From Nitrosarchaeum koreense MY1 (GTDB taxonomy: Archaea > Thermoproteota > Nitrososphaeria > Nitrososphaerales > Nitrosopumilaceae): DNA of 64,000 nucleotides. Position numbers and translations under genes: made by a program. Below are positions 50,582 to 60,266 of the stretch, one piece after another (position 1 is the stretch's first letter; each line of letters opens with the position of its first letter). The DNA lies in assembly GCF_000220175.1 (NCBI RefSeq), contig NZ_AFPU01000001.1:1461512-1525511 (forward strand), in the 5' to 3' direction. Below the pieces are notes generated by a model. It saw only the letters and a list, made by a program, of their open reading frames with translations, ran no database searches and was not told the origin of the DNA.

Positions 50582-51460
50582 TTGACAAAATTTACTGTTA
50601 TATCTGGAAGTTCATCCGAAGAATTAGCAAAAAAATTAGCAAAAAAATTAGATGCAAATTTCATAAAATCACAATTAAGGATTTTTCCAGATGGTGAAAG
50701 TAAAATTACTTTTCAAAAAAAACCTCAAAAAAATAAAATTATTGTCATACAATCAACATATCCACCTGTTGATGAGAATTTAATTCAGACACTTTCAATA
50801 ATTTCAAAAGCAAATGAATATGCAACAGAAGTAATTGCAGTTATACCTTACATGGGTTATGCCCGACAAGATAGAGAATTTTTACCTGGAGAAGTGATAA
50901 CAATGAAAGTAATTGCAAAGTTATTCAAAAGTGTAGGCACATCTAGAATAATTGTTGTAGATATTCACAGTATGATAGGTTTGAAATATTTTAATATAAA
51001 ATCAAAAAATGTAACCGCAATTCCAGATCTAGTAAAATATTTTGCAAAACTAAAATTAAAAAATCCATTGGTAGTGTCCCCAGATCATGGTGGAAAAGAA
51101 AGAGCAAAAGAATTTGCAAAATTGTTAAAGACAGAATACATAACTCTTGAGAAACAAAGAGATCGGAAAACTGGAAAAGTAGAAATTAAATCTACAGATT
51201 TTGATGAGATTATAGGTAGAGATTTGATTTTAGTTGATGATATGATTAGTACTGGAGGAAGCATTATCAAAGCTACCGAGTTTCTTAAAAAACAAAAATG
51301 CGCACGAGTATTTGTAGCATGTACGCATGCATTACTTAGAAATGGTGCTGAAAAGAAAATTAAAAATGCAGGAGTAACTAAAATAATTAGTACAAATACA
51401 ATTCCTGGAAAAACATCATTGGTTGATGTTTCAGATACAATTGCAAAGGCAATAATATAA
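50582..51460 (+). CDS. prs: Ribose-phosphate pyrophosphokinase
   Basis: It makes PRPP from ribose 5-phosphate and ATP. 292 residues from a TTG at 50582. Motifs: VIPYMGYARQDREFLPGE (ATP region), VSPDHGGKERAKEFAKLL, and the PRPP loop LVDDMISTGGSIIKATEFLK near residues 218-237. All look intact. It overlaps trm11 by one base, and rnz and a sirtuin follow, suggesting one operon. Confidence 0.96.
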   Translation: MTKFTVISGSSSEELAKKLAKKLDANFIKSQLRIFPDGESKITFQKKPQKNKIIVIQSTYPPVDENLIQTLSIISKANEYATEVIAVIPYMGYARQDREFLPGEVITMKVIAKLFKSVGTSRIIVVDIHSMIGLKYFNIKSKNVTAIPDLVKYFAKLKLKNPLVVSPDHGGKERAKEFAKLLKTEYITLEKQRDRKTGKVEIKSTDFDEIIGRDLILVDDMISTGGSIIKATEFLKKQKCARVFVACTHALLRNGAEKKIKNAGVTKIISTNTIPGKTSLVDVSDTIAKAII

Positions 51461-52407
51461 TGCCTGAGAGTTTTTTTATTTTATCTAAAGATTATCTAGA
51501 AATTGCAATTGACGAAATAATTTCAATAGCAAAAACATATGATAGATTTGCCAAAGCACAAATTATATCAAATTTAGTAATAATTCAATCAAAGACAAAT
51601 TGGAAGGAAATTGCAAATCGTGCAACTTTTGTAAAAATTTCGGGTCAAATACTTCGTAAAATGTCTGGTTTATTTTTAGATGAAGAAAATTTTGAAGTGT
51701 TAAAAAATGCCAAAACTTTTGTATGTAGAATTATTAATTTATCATCAAATAATTTCAACATTCCAGAATTAGAAAAGGCGATGGGAGATATGATAACTAA
51801 ATTTTCAAAAGCTCAAGTTTCTCTTGAAAATCCAGATATCAGCATATATCTAATTTTTACCGATCAGGAAAATTTTTTTGGGTTTTCAAAAAGATATGAA
51901 ATTAAAAGCAGACCAAAGAAAATTAAAAAACACCCACATGAATTAGACTGGAAGCTTACGAGAGCTATGATAAATTTAGCTGGATTAAAAGAGGGAGAGA
52001 CTGTTTGTGATCCATTTTGTGGTACTGGAACTACATTGTTAGAAGCTGAATCGATGGGAATTCATGCAATTGGATTAGATTTTGATGAAAAAATGTGTAA
52101 AATTTCCAAAGAAAATTTAGATGCAAATCAATACAATTCAAAAATAATCAAGTCTGATTTCAGTCAATTAACTAAAATGATAAATGAATTTGATGGAATT
52201 GTTACAGATTTGCCTTATGGAACCGCTTCAAAATCATCAGAAAATCCTGAGGAATTATTGAAGAAATTTGTATCAATTTTGCCCAAGCGTAAGAAAATTG
52301 GTATTATGTGCAAGAAGGGATTTGAAAAAAAATTGAAGATAAACCCAATTAAAAAATATGAGATCTATAGGCATAAAAGCTTGACAAGAATAATTTTAAT
52401 AAAATGA
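51460..52407 (+). CDS. THUMP-type tRNA (guanine-10-N2)-methyltransferase
   Basis: 315 residues. An N-terminal THUMP-like region (about 1-150) and a Rossmann methyltransferase with the SAM motif [20 protein letters not shown] and catalytic DLPYGTAS (N/DPPY class) match archaeal Trm-G10/Trm11. It would methylate tRNA G10 to m2G or m22G. The start overlaps prs by one base. The last codons overlap rnz by 4 bp. Confidence 0.9.
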   Translation: MPESFFILSKDYLEIAIDEIISIAKTYDRFAKAQIISNLVIIQSKTNWKEIANRATFVKISGQILRKMSGLFLDEENFEVLKNAKTFVCRIINLSSNNFNIPELEKAMGDMITKFSKAQVSLENPDISIYLIFTDQENFFGFSKRYEIKSRPKKIKKHPHELDWKLTRAMINLAGLKEGETVCDPFCGTGTTLLEAESMGIHAIGLDFDEKMCKISKENLDANQYNSKIIKSDFSQLTKMINEFDGIVTDLPYGTASKSSENPEELLKKFVSILPKRKKIGIMCKKGFEKKLKINPIKKYEIYRHKSLTRIILIK

Positions 52408-53303
52408 AACTAGTATTTTTAGGAACTTCAGCCGCTCAACCTACTGAAAATAGAGGGTTGTCATGTATTTGTTTAGAAAGAGAAGGTGAAATTATAATGT
52501 TTGATGCAGGAGAAGCTGCACAAATTTCTTATTTAAAATCAGGTTTAGGTTGGAATAAAAAAATGAAAATTTTTGTTACACATCTTCACGGAGATCATTG
52601 TATAGGATTGTTAGGATTACTTCAGACAATGACTATGCAACATAGAACAGAGGCCTTAGAAATTTACGGACCTAGTGGAATTGAGGAATTTATATCTGCA
52701 AATATCAAAGTTCTAAATTTCGGATTATCATTTTCTGTTATTATTACAATAGTAGAAGATGGAATAGTATTTGATTCAAAAATTTATGCAATATATGCTT
52801 GTAAAGCTAATCATTCAGTTACTACTTACTCCTATCTTTTTGTAGAAAAAGATAAGCCCGGTAGATTTGATATAGAAAAAGCTAAGGCGTTAGCAATTCC
52901 AGAAGGAAAGTTGTGGAATCAATTACAAAACGGAATGGAAATTAAAATTGAAGGAAGAATTATTCTTCCAGAACAGGTATTAGGAGAAAAAAGACCAGGT
53001 AAAAAAATTGGAATTTCAGGGGATACAATGCCAACAAAAGAATTAGAAAAATTCTTTGAGAATTGCGATTATCTTGTATTTGATTCTACATTTTTAGATG
53101 AAACTTCAGATAAGGCTCAAGAAACATGTCATTCAACTGCAAAACAAGCAGCAATGTTAGGAAAAAATGCTAAAGTAGAAAATCTGATCTTAACACATTT
53201 TTCTGCAAGATATAAAGATGAAACTAGACATCTAGAAGAAGCAAAACAAATTCATCAGTCAGTTATTGCAGCAAAAGATTTCTTAGAAATTGAGATAAAA
53301 TAA
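52404..53303 (+). CDS. rnz: Ribonuclease Z
   Basis: It trims tRNA 3' trailers. 299 residues of the metallo-beta-lactamase fold: [20 protein letters not shown] (HxHxDH zinc motif), [13 protein letters not shown], and [13 protein letters not shown] near the C-terminus. The exosite segment is visible in the middle. With trm11 upstream and cca elsewhere, this gene set supports tRNA maturation. It follows trm11 with a 4-bp overlap. Confidence 0.95.
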   Translation: MKLVFLGTSAAQPTENRGLSCICLEREGEIIMFDAGEAAQISYLKSGLGWNKKMKIFVTHLHGDHCIGLLGLLQTMTMQHRTEALEIYGPSGIEEFISANIKVLNFGLSFSVIITIVEDGIVFDSKIYAIYACKANHSVTTYSYLFVEKDKPGRFDIEKAKALAIPEGKLWNQLQNGMEIKIEGRIILPEQVLGEKRPGKKIGISGDTMPTKELEKFFENCDYLVFDSTFLDETSDKAQETCHSTAKQAAMLGKNAKVENLILTHFSARYKDETRHLEEAKQIHQSVIAAKDFLEIEIK

Positions 53304-53310
53304 TTAAAAA

Positions 53311-54027
53311 ATGTTTGAACTAGCCATAAAGAAGCTAAAAGAGGCTCAAAAAATCGTATTTGTTACAGGAGCAGGAATTTCTCAAGAGAGTGGAATTCCT
53401 ACATTTAGAGGAAAAGATGGATTATGGAGAAATTATGATGCAATGAAATTAGCTACAATTGATGCATTTTATGAAAATCCAAAATTAGTTTGGGAATGGT
53501 ATAATGAAAGAAGGAAGAATATTTTTTCTGCAAAACCAAATTTAGGACATAAAGCAATAGCAGAATTAGAGAATTTTGTAAAAGTTGTCATATTAACTCA
53601 AAATATTGATGGGTTGCATCAAAGAGCAGGAAGTACTAAAGTGTTAGAATTACATGGAAGTATTATCGAAATAAAATGTACTGTTTGTAAATTTAAAAAT
53701 AAAATTTTAACCGAGTTTACAAATATTCCACCTTTATGTAAATGTGGAAATATTTTAAGACCAAATGTAGTATGGTTTGGGGAACCGCTTCCACAAGATA
53801 CATGGCAAGAAGCTATGATTCATTCAAGTAATTGTGATATTATGATAATTGTAGGTACATCATTAGTGGTATCACCTGCAAATACATTACCACTTTATGC
53901 CAAACAAAATAATGCATTTCTCATAGAATTAAATCCTGAAGAAACAATGATGTCATCTGATATGGATTTATCAGTAAGAAGTACTAGTGTTATTGCACTA
54001 CCCCAATTACTATCAATTTTTAAATAA
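53311..54027 (+). CDS. Sirtuin NAD-dependent deacylase (class III-like)
   Basis: 238 residues: VTGAGISQESGIPTFRGKDG, the catalytic His in LHGSIIEIKC, TQNIDGLHQRAG, and a zinc ribbon CTVCK ... CKCGN. The cofactor-site sequence EWYNERRKN provides Tyr and Arg at i and i+3 (YxxR), the signature of sirtuins that remove succinyl or malonyl rather than acetyl groups. It is the last gene of the prs-trm11-rnz run. Possible targets include metabolic enzymes or Alba-type DNA-binding proteins. Confidence 0.94.
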   Translation: MFELAIKKLKEAQKIVFVTGAGISQESGIPTFRGKDGLWRNYDAMKLATIDAFYENPKLVWEWYNERRKNIFSAKPNLGHKAIAELENFVKVVILTQNIDGLHQRAGSTKVLELHGSIIEIKCTVCKFKNKILTEFTNIPPLCKCGNILRPNVVWFGEPLPQDTWQEAMIHSSNCDIMIIVGTSLVVSPANTLPLYAKQNNAFLIELNPEETMMSSDMDLSVRSTSVIALPQLLSIFK

Positions 54028-54057
54028 ATAAAATTTTTAGTAATAATTAAATTAGTT

Positions 54058-54459
54058 TTAAAGAATTAACCAATCCAAAATACTATCAATATTAGATGAA
54101 GTCAATGTTACTTTGATTGGGCCTAATGGTGATTCATCTGGTTCTTCACAAAGAGCAACCGTTCCCACTAATGCAGCCTGTTTATTGAGATAAAACCATG
54201 TTATATCACCTTCTAAATTTTTTTCAAGTTGTCGTTGATAGATTTTTTGTGATTGATTTGAATGAATAACATCATAGATCTTTTCAAGTAAATTAAGATC
54301 CTTTGAGTTTGATATAATAGAAAATTTTTCAATTTTTAATTTTGCATTAGGAAAAACATTTAAAATTGCAGTTTCAATTTTTTTTGGATCTTCAGATGGA
54401 TTTATTGAAGAAGTAATTTCAATTTTACAACTAATACTAGGAACTCTCATTTTATCCAA
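54058..54459 (-). CDS. UPF0201 family protein (RNA-binding-like)
   Basis: 133 residues. Blocks KIEITSSINPSEDPKKIETA, YLNKQAALVGTVALCEEPDE and ESPLGPIKVTL match the archaeal UPF0201 (COG1931) family, which adopts a fold like ribosomal protein L5. Its role is not established. It overlaps the UPF0200 kinase by 13 bp, a pairing consistent with co-function and frequent in archaeal genomes. Confidence 0.88.
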   Translation of the reverse strand: MDKMRVPSISCKIEITSSINPSEDPKKIETAILNVFPNAKLKIEKFSIISNSKDLNLLEKIYDVIHSNQSQKIYQRQLEKNLEGDITWFYLNKQAALVGTVALCEEPDESPLGPIKVTLTSSNIDSILDWLIL

Positions 54460-54995
54460 CTTTCAATAATTTTGAAGGAATAGTCAATCAATTCATCTTT
54501 TGTTAAATTATTATTAGAAATTGTTTCATCAGATAATGCAATTGAATTACTAATACCAACCCCAATTTCTCGATTATCTCTTTCTTCAAAATTTTCTTTT
54601 GTTTGTGGATCATCAGATCTTCCTCGATTTTTTAAAAATCCAAATCTTGTATTAGTTGATGCATGTATAGCAAGGAGTTTAACGGTTCCATGTTTACGTA
54701 AAACTTCTATTTCAGCATTAGATCTTATACCATCAATTATTACAACTTTGGATTTTGTATTTTCAATTTGAGGTACAACTAATTCTGCAATTGCTCCTTG
54801 ACCATTTTTTTCTCGAAGTTCAATCATTAATTTGCCGAGATTTGGTCCTGTTGGTTCAAGATTTCTGTTTTTAGCTTCAGTTCTTACTACATTACCCATG
54901 TTTATAACATCATAACCTTTTGATTTGAGACCATCAGCTATGGTTGATTTACCTGCTCCAGGCATACCTGTTAAACAAACAATTAGTTTTTCCAA
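54447..54995 (-). CDS. UPF0200 family P-loop kinase (AAA_18/dephospho-CoA kinase-like)
   Basis: 182 residues with the Walker A GMPGAGKSTIADGLKSKGY near 10-28, a lid region NRGRSDDPQTKENFEERDNR, and DGIRSNAEIEVLRK. The fold is related to dephospho-CoA kinase and adenylate kinase. The substrate is not known. It may phosphorylate a nucleotide-like molecule. The 13-bp overlap with UPF0201 implies coupled translation. Confidence 0.88.
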   Translation of the reverse strand: MEKLIVCLTGMPGAGKSTIADGLKSKGYDVINMGNVVRTEAKNRNLEPTGPNLGKLMIELREKNGQGAIAELVVPQIENTKSKVVIIDGIRSNAEIEVLRKHGTVKLLAIHASTNTRFGFLKNRGRSDDPQTKENFEERDNREIGVGISNSIALSDETISNNNLTKDELIDYSFKIIESWIK

Positions 54996-55069
54996 TATCA
55001 GAATGAAAAAACAGTCTGGTCTATGAAGTTACCGGAAATTATTATAAAACATCATTAAAGAAAATTATC

Positions 55070-55609
55070 ATGCGGGTTTTTGTAGCAATTGAAATTACTT
55101 CTGATAAAATAATTAACTCAATCTCTAAATTTCAATCTGAAATTAACATTAATGCTAAACCTGTAGAATTACATAATCTTCATTTTACATTACAATTTTT
55201 AGGGGAGATATCACAAGATGTTGTAGAGAAAATAATAGTTGCTTTAAAATCAGTTAAATTTTCTAAATTTATGGTAGATTTCAAAGGTATCGGTGTGTTT
55301 CCTAAATTAAAATTTCCAAGAATTGTATGGATTGGAACTGATGAAAAGGGAGGTAAATTATTGACAGAACTAGCAAAAAATGTTGAAAATGTACTTCTTC
55401 CATTAGGTTTTACTGTAGATAAACCGTTTAAACCTCATATCACAGTATTTAGAATTAAAAATAAGATTGGAGATATTGAAAAAGAGTTGAATAAATTCAA
55501 ATTAATTGATTTTGGAACTCAAGAAATTACAGGATTTAAGCTTAAACAAAGTGTTCTTAGTTCAAATGGTCCTGTTTATTCTGATTTAATAGAGGTAAAA
55601 GCAGTATAA
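55070..55609 (+). CDS. thpR: RNA 2',3'-cyclic phosphodiesterase (2H family)
   Basis: 179 residues of the 2H phosphoesterase fold: two HxT motifs in LHNLHFTLQFLG and FKPHITVFRI, spaced about 80 residues apart. It opens 2',3'-cyclic ends of RNA, often tRNA halves. The cca start ATG shares the last base of its TAA (55609). It pairs functionally with rtcA in this window. Confidence 0.93.
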   Translation: MRVFVAIEITSDKIINSISKFQSEININAKPVELHNLHFTLQFLGEISQDVVEKIIVALKSVKFSKFMVDFKGIGVFPKLKFPRIVWIGTDEKGGKLLTELAKNVENVLLPLGFTVDKPFKPHITVFRIKNKIGDIEKELNKFKLIDFGTQEITGFKLKQSVLSSNGPVYSDLIEVKAV

Positions 55610-56940
55610 TGAAACAAGTACTATCTAAAATTAGAAAATCTGTAATAATATCAGAAGATGTAAAAAAATTAAAAAAACAAATTGCAGATGAAGCTTATCT
55701 ATTAGTTGAAAATCAAATAAAAAATCATCCTGAAATTATAGGATTGGAATTTGGAGGATCTTATGCAAAGGATACCTGGCTCTCAGAAGAAGCAGATATT
55801 GATATTTTTATTAAATTTAAAAAAACTATTTCTGAAGAAAAATTTATAGAAATTTCAAAAAAGGTTGGATTTCAATCAATGAAAAAATATAATCCGTATG
55901 TAAGATATTCTGAACATCCGTATGTTGAGGCTAAAATTAAAAAAACAAAGATAAATGTTGTTCCATGTTATGATGTAAATTCTGGAGAATGGAAAAGTTC
56001 TGCAGATAGATCGCCTTTTCATACAAAATACATGGAAAAGTCACTTACTCATGAAATGAGAAACGAAGTAAGAATGCTCAAAATATTTCTAAAGGCAAAC
56101 AAAATTTATGGTTCTGAAATTGCAAAACAAGGCTTTAGTGGATATGTATCAGAGGTTTTAATTTTAAATTTTGGTAATTTTGAAAATACAATTAGATCAA
56201 TTGGAAAAATTCAACAAGGTCAGATTATTGGAAAGACATCAAAAGTATTTGAGACATCGATTTCAATTATAGATCCTATTGACAGTAATAGAAATTTGGC
56301 TGCAGCAATTTCAAATGAAAATATAGGAAAATTCATTCTTTTATGTAGAGCGTTTGAAAACAAACCTAAATTAGAATTTTTTACTCAAAAAAAATTGAAA
56401 ATATCAAAAAATGGTTTGGAAAACGTACTTGTGATAAAATTTAGTTTTAAAAATCGAAGCCCAGATATAATTTGGGGGCAAATTAAGAGAGCGACTTCAT
56501 CGCTTACAACTCAATTAGAATTAGGAGGTTTCAATGTTTTACGAAGTAAAGCACATTCAGATAATACGGGTGAAGCTTGTCTTTTTTTCCTTTTAGAATC
56601 AACTAAAATTCCAATAAATTATTCTAAAAGCGGTCCTGATTTCTTTAGAGTAAGTGATTGTACTAGTTTTATTTCAAAAAACATTACAAAAACTGAATTA
56701 ATGTGGATTAATGATGATGGAAAAATTATTGCACTTGAGAAAAGAAGACATAATGAAGTTGTAAAATTTATGACAGAATTATTAAAAAACAATCTCCAAA
56801 CAGGTATACCAAAAGGATTACAGAGTGATTTTAGGAAAGGAGTTGAAATTACTATTGGAAATAAAAATTTAAGCAAATCAATTAAAGAGGCAGTTTTAGA
56901 TCTTATTTCAACGGATGACTCTATTTTTCATACCAATTAA
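55609..56940 (+). CDS. cca: CCA-adding tRNA nucleotidyltransferase (class I, archaeal)
   Basis: 443 residues. The nucleotidyltransferase signature GGSYAKDTWLSEEADIDIFI gives the GS and DxD metal ligands near residues 49-66, and the RSPFHTKYMEK and KIYGSEIAKQGFSGYVSE blocks fit class I archaeal CCA enzymes. Since the tRNA genes here encode no CCA, it is needed for all of them. The next kinase gene overlaps it by 26 bp in another frame. Confidence 0.96.
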   Translation: MKQVLSKIRKSVIISEDVKKLKKQIADEAYLLVENQIKNHPEIIGLEFGGSYAKDTWLSEEADIDIFIKFKKTISEEKFIEISKKVGFQSMKKYNPYVRYSEHPYVEAKIKKTKINVVPCYDVNSGEWKSSADRSPFHTKYMEKSLTHEMRNEVRMLKIFLKANKIYGSEIAKQGFSGYVSEVLILNFGNFENTIRSIGKIQQGQIIGKTSKVFETSISIIDPIDSNRNLAAAISNENIGKFILLCRAFENKPKLEFFTQKKLKISKNGLENVLVIKFSFKNRSPDIIWGQIKRATSSLTTQLELGGFNVLRSKAHSDNTGEACLFFLLESTKIPINYSKSGPDFFRVSDCTSFISKNITKTELMWINDDGKIIALEKRRHNEVVKFMTELLKNNLQTGIPKGLQSDFRKGVEITIGNKNLSKSIKEAVLDLISTDDSIFHTN

Positions 56941-57676
56941 AAAATTAGTAAAAGAACCGTATTCAAAAATTCTTGGCTATCCAAAAGCTAGCTCGCGTCA
57001 ACTTCAATCAAGAATTATCGAATTAGAAAAATTAAAAATAAGATCAATATCATTTACTGGACAAACGACTATCGGTAGTTTACAAATTTTGGGCAAGGGA
57101 TATGTTGGAGTGGTAGTATTAGCAAAAAAAGGAAACACCGTTGTTGCATTAAAGATTAGAAGATTAGATTCTCAAAGAAGTGAAATGAAAAGTGAAGCAA
57201 AATTAATGAAATTGGTAAATATGGTAAATGTTGGACCCAAGTTATACGATGTAAGTAAGAATTTTTTGGTAATGGAGTATCTTGATGGCGATAAAATTGG
57301 TGATTGGATACAATCTCTAAAAGGTAATGGAAGTTCTAAGAAATTAAAGTCAATAATCAGAATAATCTTAGAGGATTGTTATAGATTAGATAAAATTGGT
57401 TTTGATCATGGTGAATTAAGTAGTATTTCAAAGCATGTTATTGTTGGAAAATTACGAACAACTTTAATTGATTTTGAAAGCTCGAGTGTCAATAGACGAG
57501 CATCAAATGTAACTTCGATTACTCAAGCTATTTTTATTGGATCAGGAATTGCTAAAAAAGTTCAAAGAATCTATAAAATTCCCGAAAAGGGAAAAATTAT
57601 TGATGTTTTAAGAAAATATAAGCAAGAACCAACACGAAAAAGTTTTGAGGATATTTTAAAGATATTAAAATTATGA
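56915..57676 (+). CDS. COG2112-type serine/threonine kinase-like protein
   Basis: 253 residues. The kinase fold shows the nucleotide loop ILGKGYVGVVVLAKKG, the VAIK-type lysine in VVALKIRR and the hinge NFLVMEYLDGD. The catalytic loop reads GFDHGELSSISKHVIV (HGE in place of HGD/HRD) and the metal-binding loop TLIDFESSS (DFE for DFG). Archaeal COG2112 proteins are predicted kinases with this kind of loop. Activity should be tested. It overlaps cca by 26 bp and abuts the tRNA-Pro gene. Confidence 0.8.
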   Translation: MTLFFIPIKKLVKEPYSKILGYPKASSRQLQSRIIELEKLKIRSISFTGQTTIGSLQILGKGYVGVVVLAKKGNTVVALKIRRLDSQRSEMKSEAKLMKLVNMVNVGPKLYDVSKNFLVMEYLDGDKIGDWIQSLKGNGSSKKLKSIIRIILEDCYRLDKIGFDHGELSSISKHVIVGKLRTTLIDFESSSVNRRASNVTSITQAIFIGSGIAKKVQRIYKIPEKGKIIDVLRKYKQEPTRKSFEDILKILKL

Positions 57677-57750
57677 TGGGGCCGGCAGGAATTGAACCTG
57701 CGACCACTAGTCCCCCAGACTAGTATCATACCAAGCTAGACTACGACCCC
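57677..57750 (-). tRNA. tRNA-Pro (anticodon GGG)
   Basis: A 74-nt cloverleaf on the minus strand: acceptor GGGGTCG/CGGCCCC, D arm GTCT/TGAT, anticodon stem CTAGT/ACTAG with loop CTGGGGG (GGG), variable TGGTC, T arm GCAGG-TTCAATT-CCTGC, discriminator A73. There is no intron and no encoded CCA. A TTTAATAATT element at about 57775-57784 is at promoter distance on the minus strand. Confidence 0.95.
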
Positions 57751-57806
57751 TCATGAGTGAGGCGCAAAATGAAATTATTAAATCGTCGGGTTATTACTGA
57801 TTATTA

Positions 57807-58016
57807 ATGAAAATTTGCAGTATTTGTAATAGAATTTCTGGAAATGATCAGGATCATCTTGATTGTATTCAAAAAATAAGAATAGAAAATGAAGATGAAA
57901 ATTTTAAACAGAGTATTCCTGAAAAATTAGATTTAGCAAAAGATACTCTAGGTTTAGGTGTTGAAGTAAAAGCTATTTTAGAGCATCTTACAAAAGAAAA
58001 TAAAAAAACTGATTAA
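57807..58016 (+). CDS. Small protein with an N-terminal Cys knuckle, 69 aa
   Basis: 69 residues: CSICNRISGNDQDHLDCIQK at the N-terminus could hold one zinc, followed by a helical acidic region (EKLDLAKDTLGLGVEVKAIL). It ends 1 bp before the convergent oxidoreductase. No family is recognised. The paired Cys spacing and clean start support coding. Confidence 0.6.
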   Translation: MKICSICNRISGNDQDHLDCIQKIRIENEDENFKQSIPEKLDLAKDTLGLGVEVKAILEHLTKENKKTD

Positions 58017-59168
58017 TCATAACCATTTTGAAAGTCGTTCTTTCTCAAATTGTAACTTTTCATCAAGATGTTTAGCTGTAGATTCTGTTAACTTTGTTGT
58101 TGGTTTAGATTCTGTAAACATATCAACTTCAATTATAGATGCCGTATCTCTTCCAGATTCAAGGAAGCATCCTCCCTTTCCATCAAATAACAATAGCCCG
58201 TTTTTACTTTGTATATTAGATATGATGTTTTGTGCAACTGTAATTGCTTCTCCTTCTGCAAATACACCTGCTTTAGGAACAGTCATGGTATCAATTACTG
58301 TTAAAGTTGTTACATCACCTACTGCATACACATTTTCAAATGGAGTTTTACAGTCTCTGTTAATTGGTATAAACCCACCTTCTTTGGCTAATCCGGATTC
58401 ATAAATTACTTTAGGTGCAACATGTGGAGGTACAGCAAGAAGTAAATCAAAATTAGCTTCTTCTCCATTTTGAAAAATCAGTTTGTTTTTTTCAACAGAT
58501 TTTATTTTGCATGAATCATGAAAAATAATGTTCTCCGAATTTATTAAACTGAGAATTTTTTTGCTGATTTCTGGACCAGCTGCAGGTAATGTTATTGGGG
58601 CCGGACTATAGAAATGAATTTGTATTGATTCTCTAACTCCTGCATCCCTTAGCATTGAATCAATCAGTAAACTAGCCTCAAATGGTGCTGGAGGACATTT
58701 GTATGGCATTCCCATAATGGAAATTGCAATGTTACCAGATCTCATATTTTTTATTTTTTTATGAATTTCAGTTAATTGATTATGATCATAAAGGTTCATT
58801 CCGTTTTCTGAAAGGCCTGGAATTTTTTCAGGTGCTAAAACTGCACCCATTGCAATAATTAAAAAATCATACGATAAAGTTTTGGTAGTTGTTTTAATTT
58901 GTTTATTTTGAAGATCAATTTGTATAATTTCTTCTTTTAAAAAATTTATTTCTTTTTTAATTAGTTGATTTAGTGATCCTATTGAATTTTCAAATGTTCG
59001 TATACCTTTGATAATCCAAAGTTTGGCAAAGCCTACCATGAACCAATCTTTTTTGTCAATAACTGTTATCTTAACTTGAGATGATGTAAGGTTGTTTCTA
59101 ATTTCATTTGCTGCAGCTAATCCTCCAAATCCTCCACCAAGAATTAAGATATGGGGGATAGAAGTCAA
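58017..59168 (-). CDS. FAD/NAD(P) oxidoreductase (NDH-2/SQR-like)
   Basis: 383 residues. The FAD-binding motif ILGGGFGGLAAANEIRNNL is N-terminal, and PENVYAVGDVTTL-type sequence (FENVYAVGDVTTLT) is near residue 275. Cysteines in GMPYKCPPAP and GKGGCFLESG are placed like those of sulfide:quinone oxidoreductases. The donor could be NADH, sulfide or a thiol; the sequence alone does not settle it. The SDR gene directly upstream shares the strand with 1 bp between. Confidence 0.82.
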   Translation of the reverse strand: MTSIPHILILGGGFGGLAAANEIRNNLTSSQVKITVIDKKDWFMVGFAKLWIIKGIRTFENSIGSLNQLIKKEINFLKEEIIQIDLQNKQIKTTTKTLSYDFLIIAMGAVLAPEKIPGLSENGMNLYDHNQLTEIHKKIKNMRSGNIAISIMGMPYKCPPAPFEASLLIDSMLRDAGVRESIQIHFYSPAPITLPAAGPEISKKILSLINSENIIFHDSCKIKSVEKNKLIFQNGEEANFDLLLAVPPHVAPKVIYESGLAKEGGFIPINRDCKTPFENVYAVGDVTTLTVIDTMTVPKAGVFAEGEAITVAQNIISNIQSKNGLLLFDGKGGCFLESGRDTASIIEVDMFTESKPTTKLTESTAKHLDEKLQFEKERLSKWL

Positions 59169-59169
59169 T

Positions 59170-59913
59170 TTAACGATCTTGTGTAGTAGGTCTGATTAAA
59201 ATTTCATTGACATTTACATGATTTGGTGATTCTACAGCATAAACAATTGCATTTGCAATATCTTCAGCTTGTAATGCTTCCATTTTTTTAGCACTTTCAA
59301 CAAATGCTTGTAAAGATTCATCAGTAATTGTGTTTGTTAGTTCAGTTGCAACAACTCCTGGTTCAATACATGTAACGCGGATATTCTTTCTTACGCTTAG
59401 TTCTTGTCTTAGCCCTTCACTAAAAGCAGTGATCGCATGTTTTGTGGCACAATAAACGCTACCAGCAGGAAAAACTATTCTTCCAGCAACTGAAGAGATG
59501 TTAATAATATGACCTGATTTCTTTTCAAGCATGTGTGTAACAACAGCTCCTGTACAATATAATACGCCTTTGATATTGACATCAATCATTTGTTCCCATT
59601 CATCAATCTTCAAATTTTTGAAAAAACTCAGAGGCATAAGTCCTGCGTTATTTACTAGTATGTCAACAGTCCCCCACTTTTTCAAAACGTTTTCGACAAA
59701 AGAACTGCATTCATTTCTATTAGTAACATCTAGTTTTTGAGAATAAACTTCTCCGCCATTTTCTTTAATCTTTTTTTCTAATTCTAAAAGCATATTTGTT
59801 CGTCGTGCACCTATTGCAACTTTTGCTCCTGCTTTTGAAAGTGCTAATGCAGTAGCAAATCCAATTCCACTACTTGCACCGGTAATTATCGCTACTTTAT
59901 TTTCAATCATCAA
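59170..59913 (-). CDS. Short-chain dehydrogenase/reductase
   Basis: 247 residues with the NAD(P) motif TGASSGIGFATALALS, NNAG in ILVNNAGLMPLS, and the catalytic Tyr/Lys pair in SVYCATKHAITAF (YxxxK). It is a classical SDR. Its substrate is not evident. It lies immediately upstream of the FAD oxidoreductase, so the pair may act in sequence or share regulation. Confidence 0.9.
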   Translation of the reverse strand: MMIENKVAIITGASSGIGFATALALSKAGAKVAIGARRTNMLLELEKKIKENGGEVYSQKLDVTNRNECSSFVENVLKKWGTVDILVNNAGLMPLSFFKNLKIDEWEQMIDVNIKGVLYCTGAVVTHMLEKKSGHIINISSVAGRIVFPAGSVYCATKHAITAFSEGLRQELSVRKNIRVTCIEPGVVATELTNTITDESLQAFVESAKKMEALQAEDIANAIVYAVESPNHVNVNEILIRPTTQDR

Positions 59914-60026
59914 TATTCACGTAATTATTTTTAATTCCAACATCGTAAAAACGTTTACCTGAATTTTTTAAAAATAATTAATTTTCTAATAAATCATAAC
60001 AAGTTTATTAGAAGAAAAACTACAAG

Positions 60027-60260
60027 ATGCTTATGAAGCCTGAAAAATGCGCTTATTGTGGTGACATGGTAGATATGCCATTTCAGTGTAATTATTGTAA
60101 AGATCCATTTTGCGCTGAACATAGACTTCCAGAAGAACATAGATGTGTAAAATTAACTCAGATCAGAGCTCGTAGATTTGGTGAGAAAAAAGTGATCAGA
60201 GATGGAGGTCCAAACAAACAAAATGTTTTCAAAAGAATATTTAGAAAATTCAAAGATTAG
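60027..60260 (+). CDS. AN1-type zinc-finger protein
   Basis: 77 residues (start at 60027, or at the Met at 60033). The single AN1 finger is CAYCGDMVDMPFQCNYCKD then CAEHRLPEEHRC, with the C/H spacing of the eukaryote-like AN1 domain. The C-terminal half is basic. AN1 fingers bind ubiquitin-like or stress-related partners in eukaryotes; archaeal members are of unknown role. Confidence 0.9.
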   Translation: MLMKPEKCAYCGDMVDMPFQCNYCKDPFCAEHRLPEEHRCVKLTQIRARRFGEKKVIRDGGPNKQNVFKRIFRKFKD

Positions 60261-60266
60261 AGAGAA

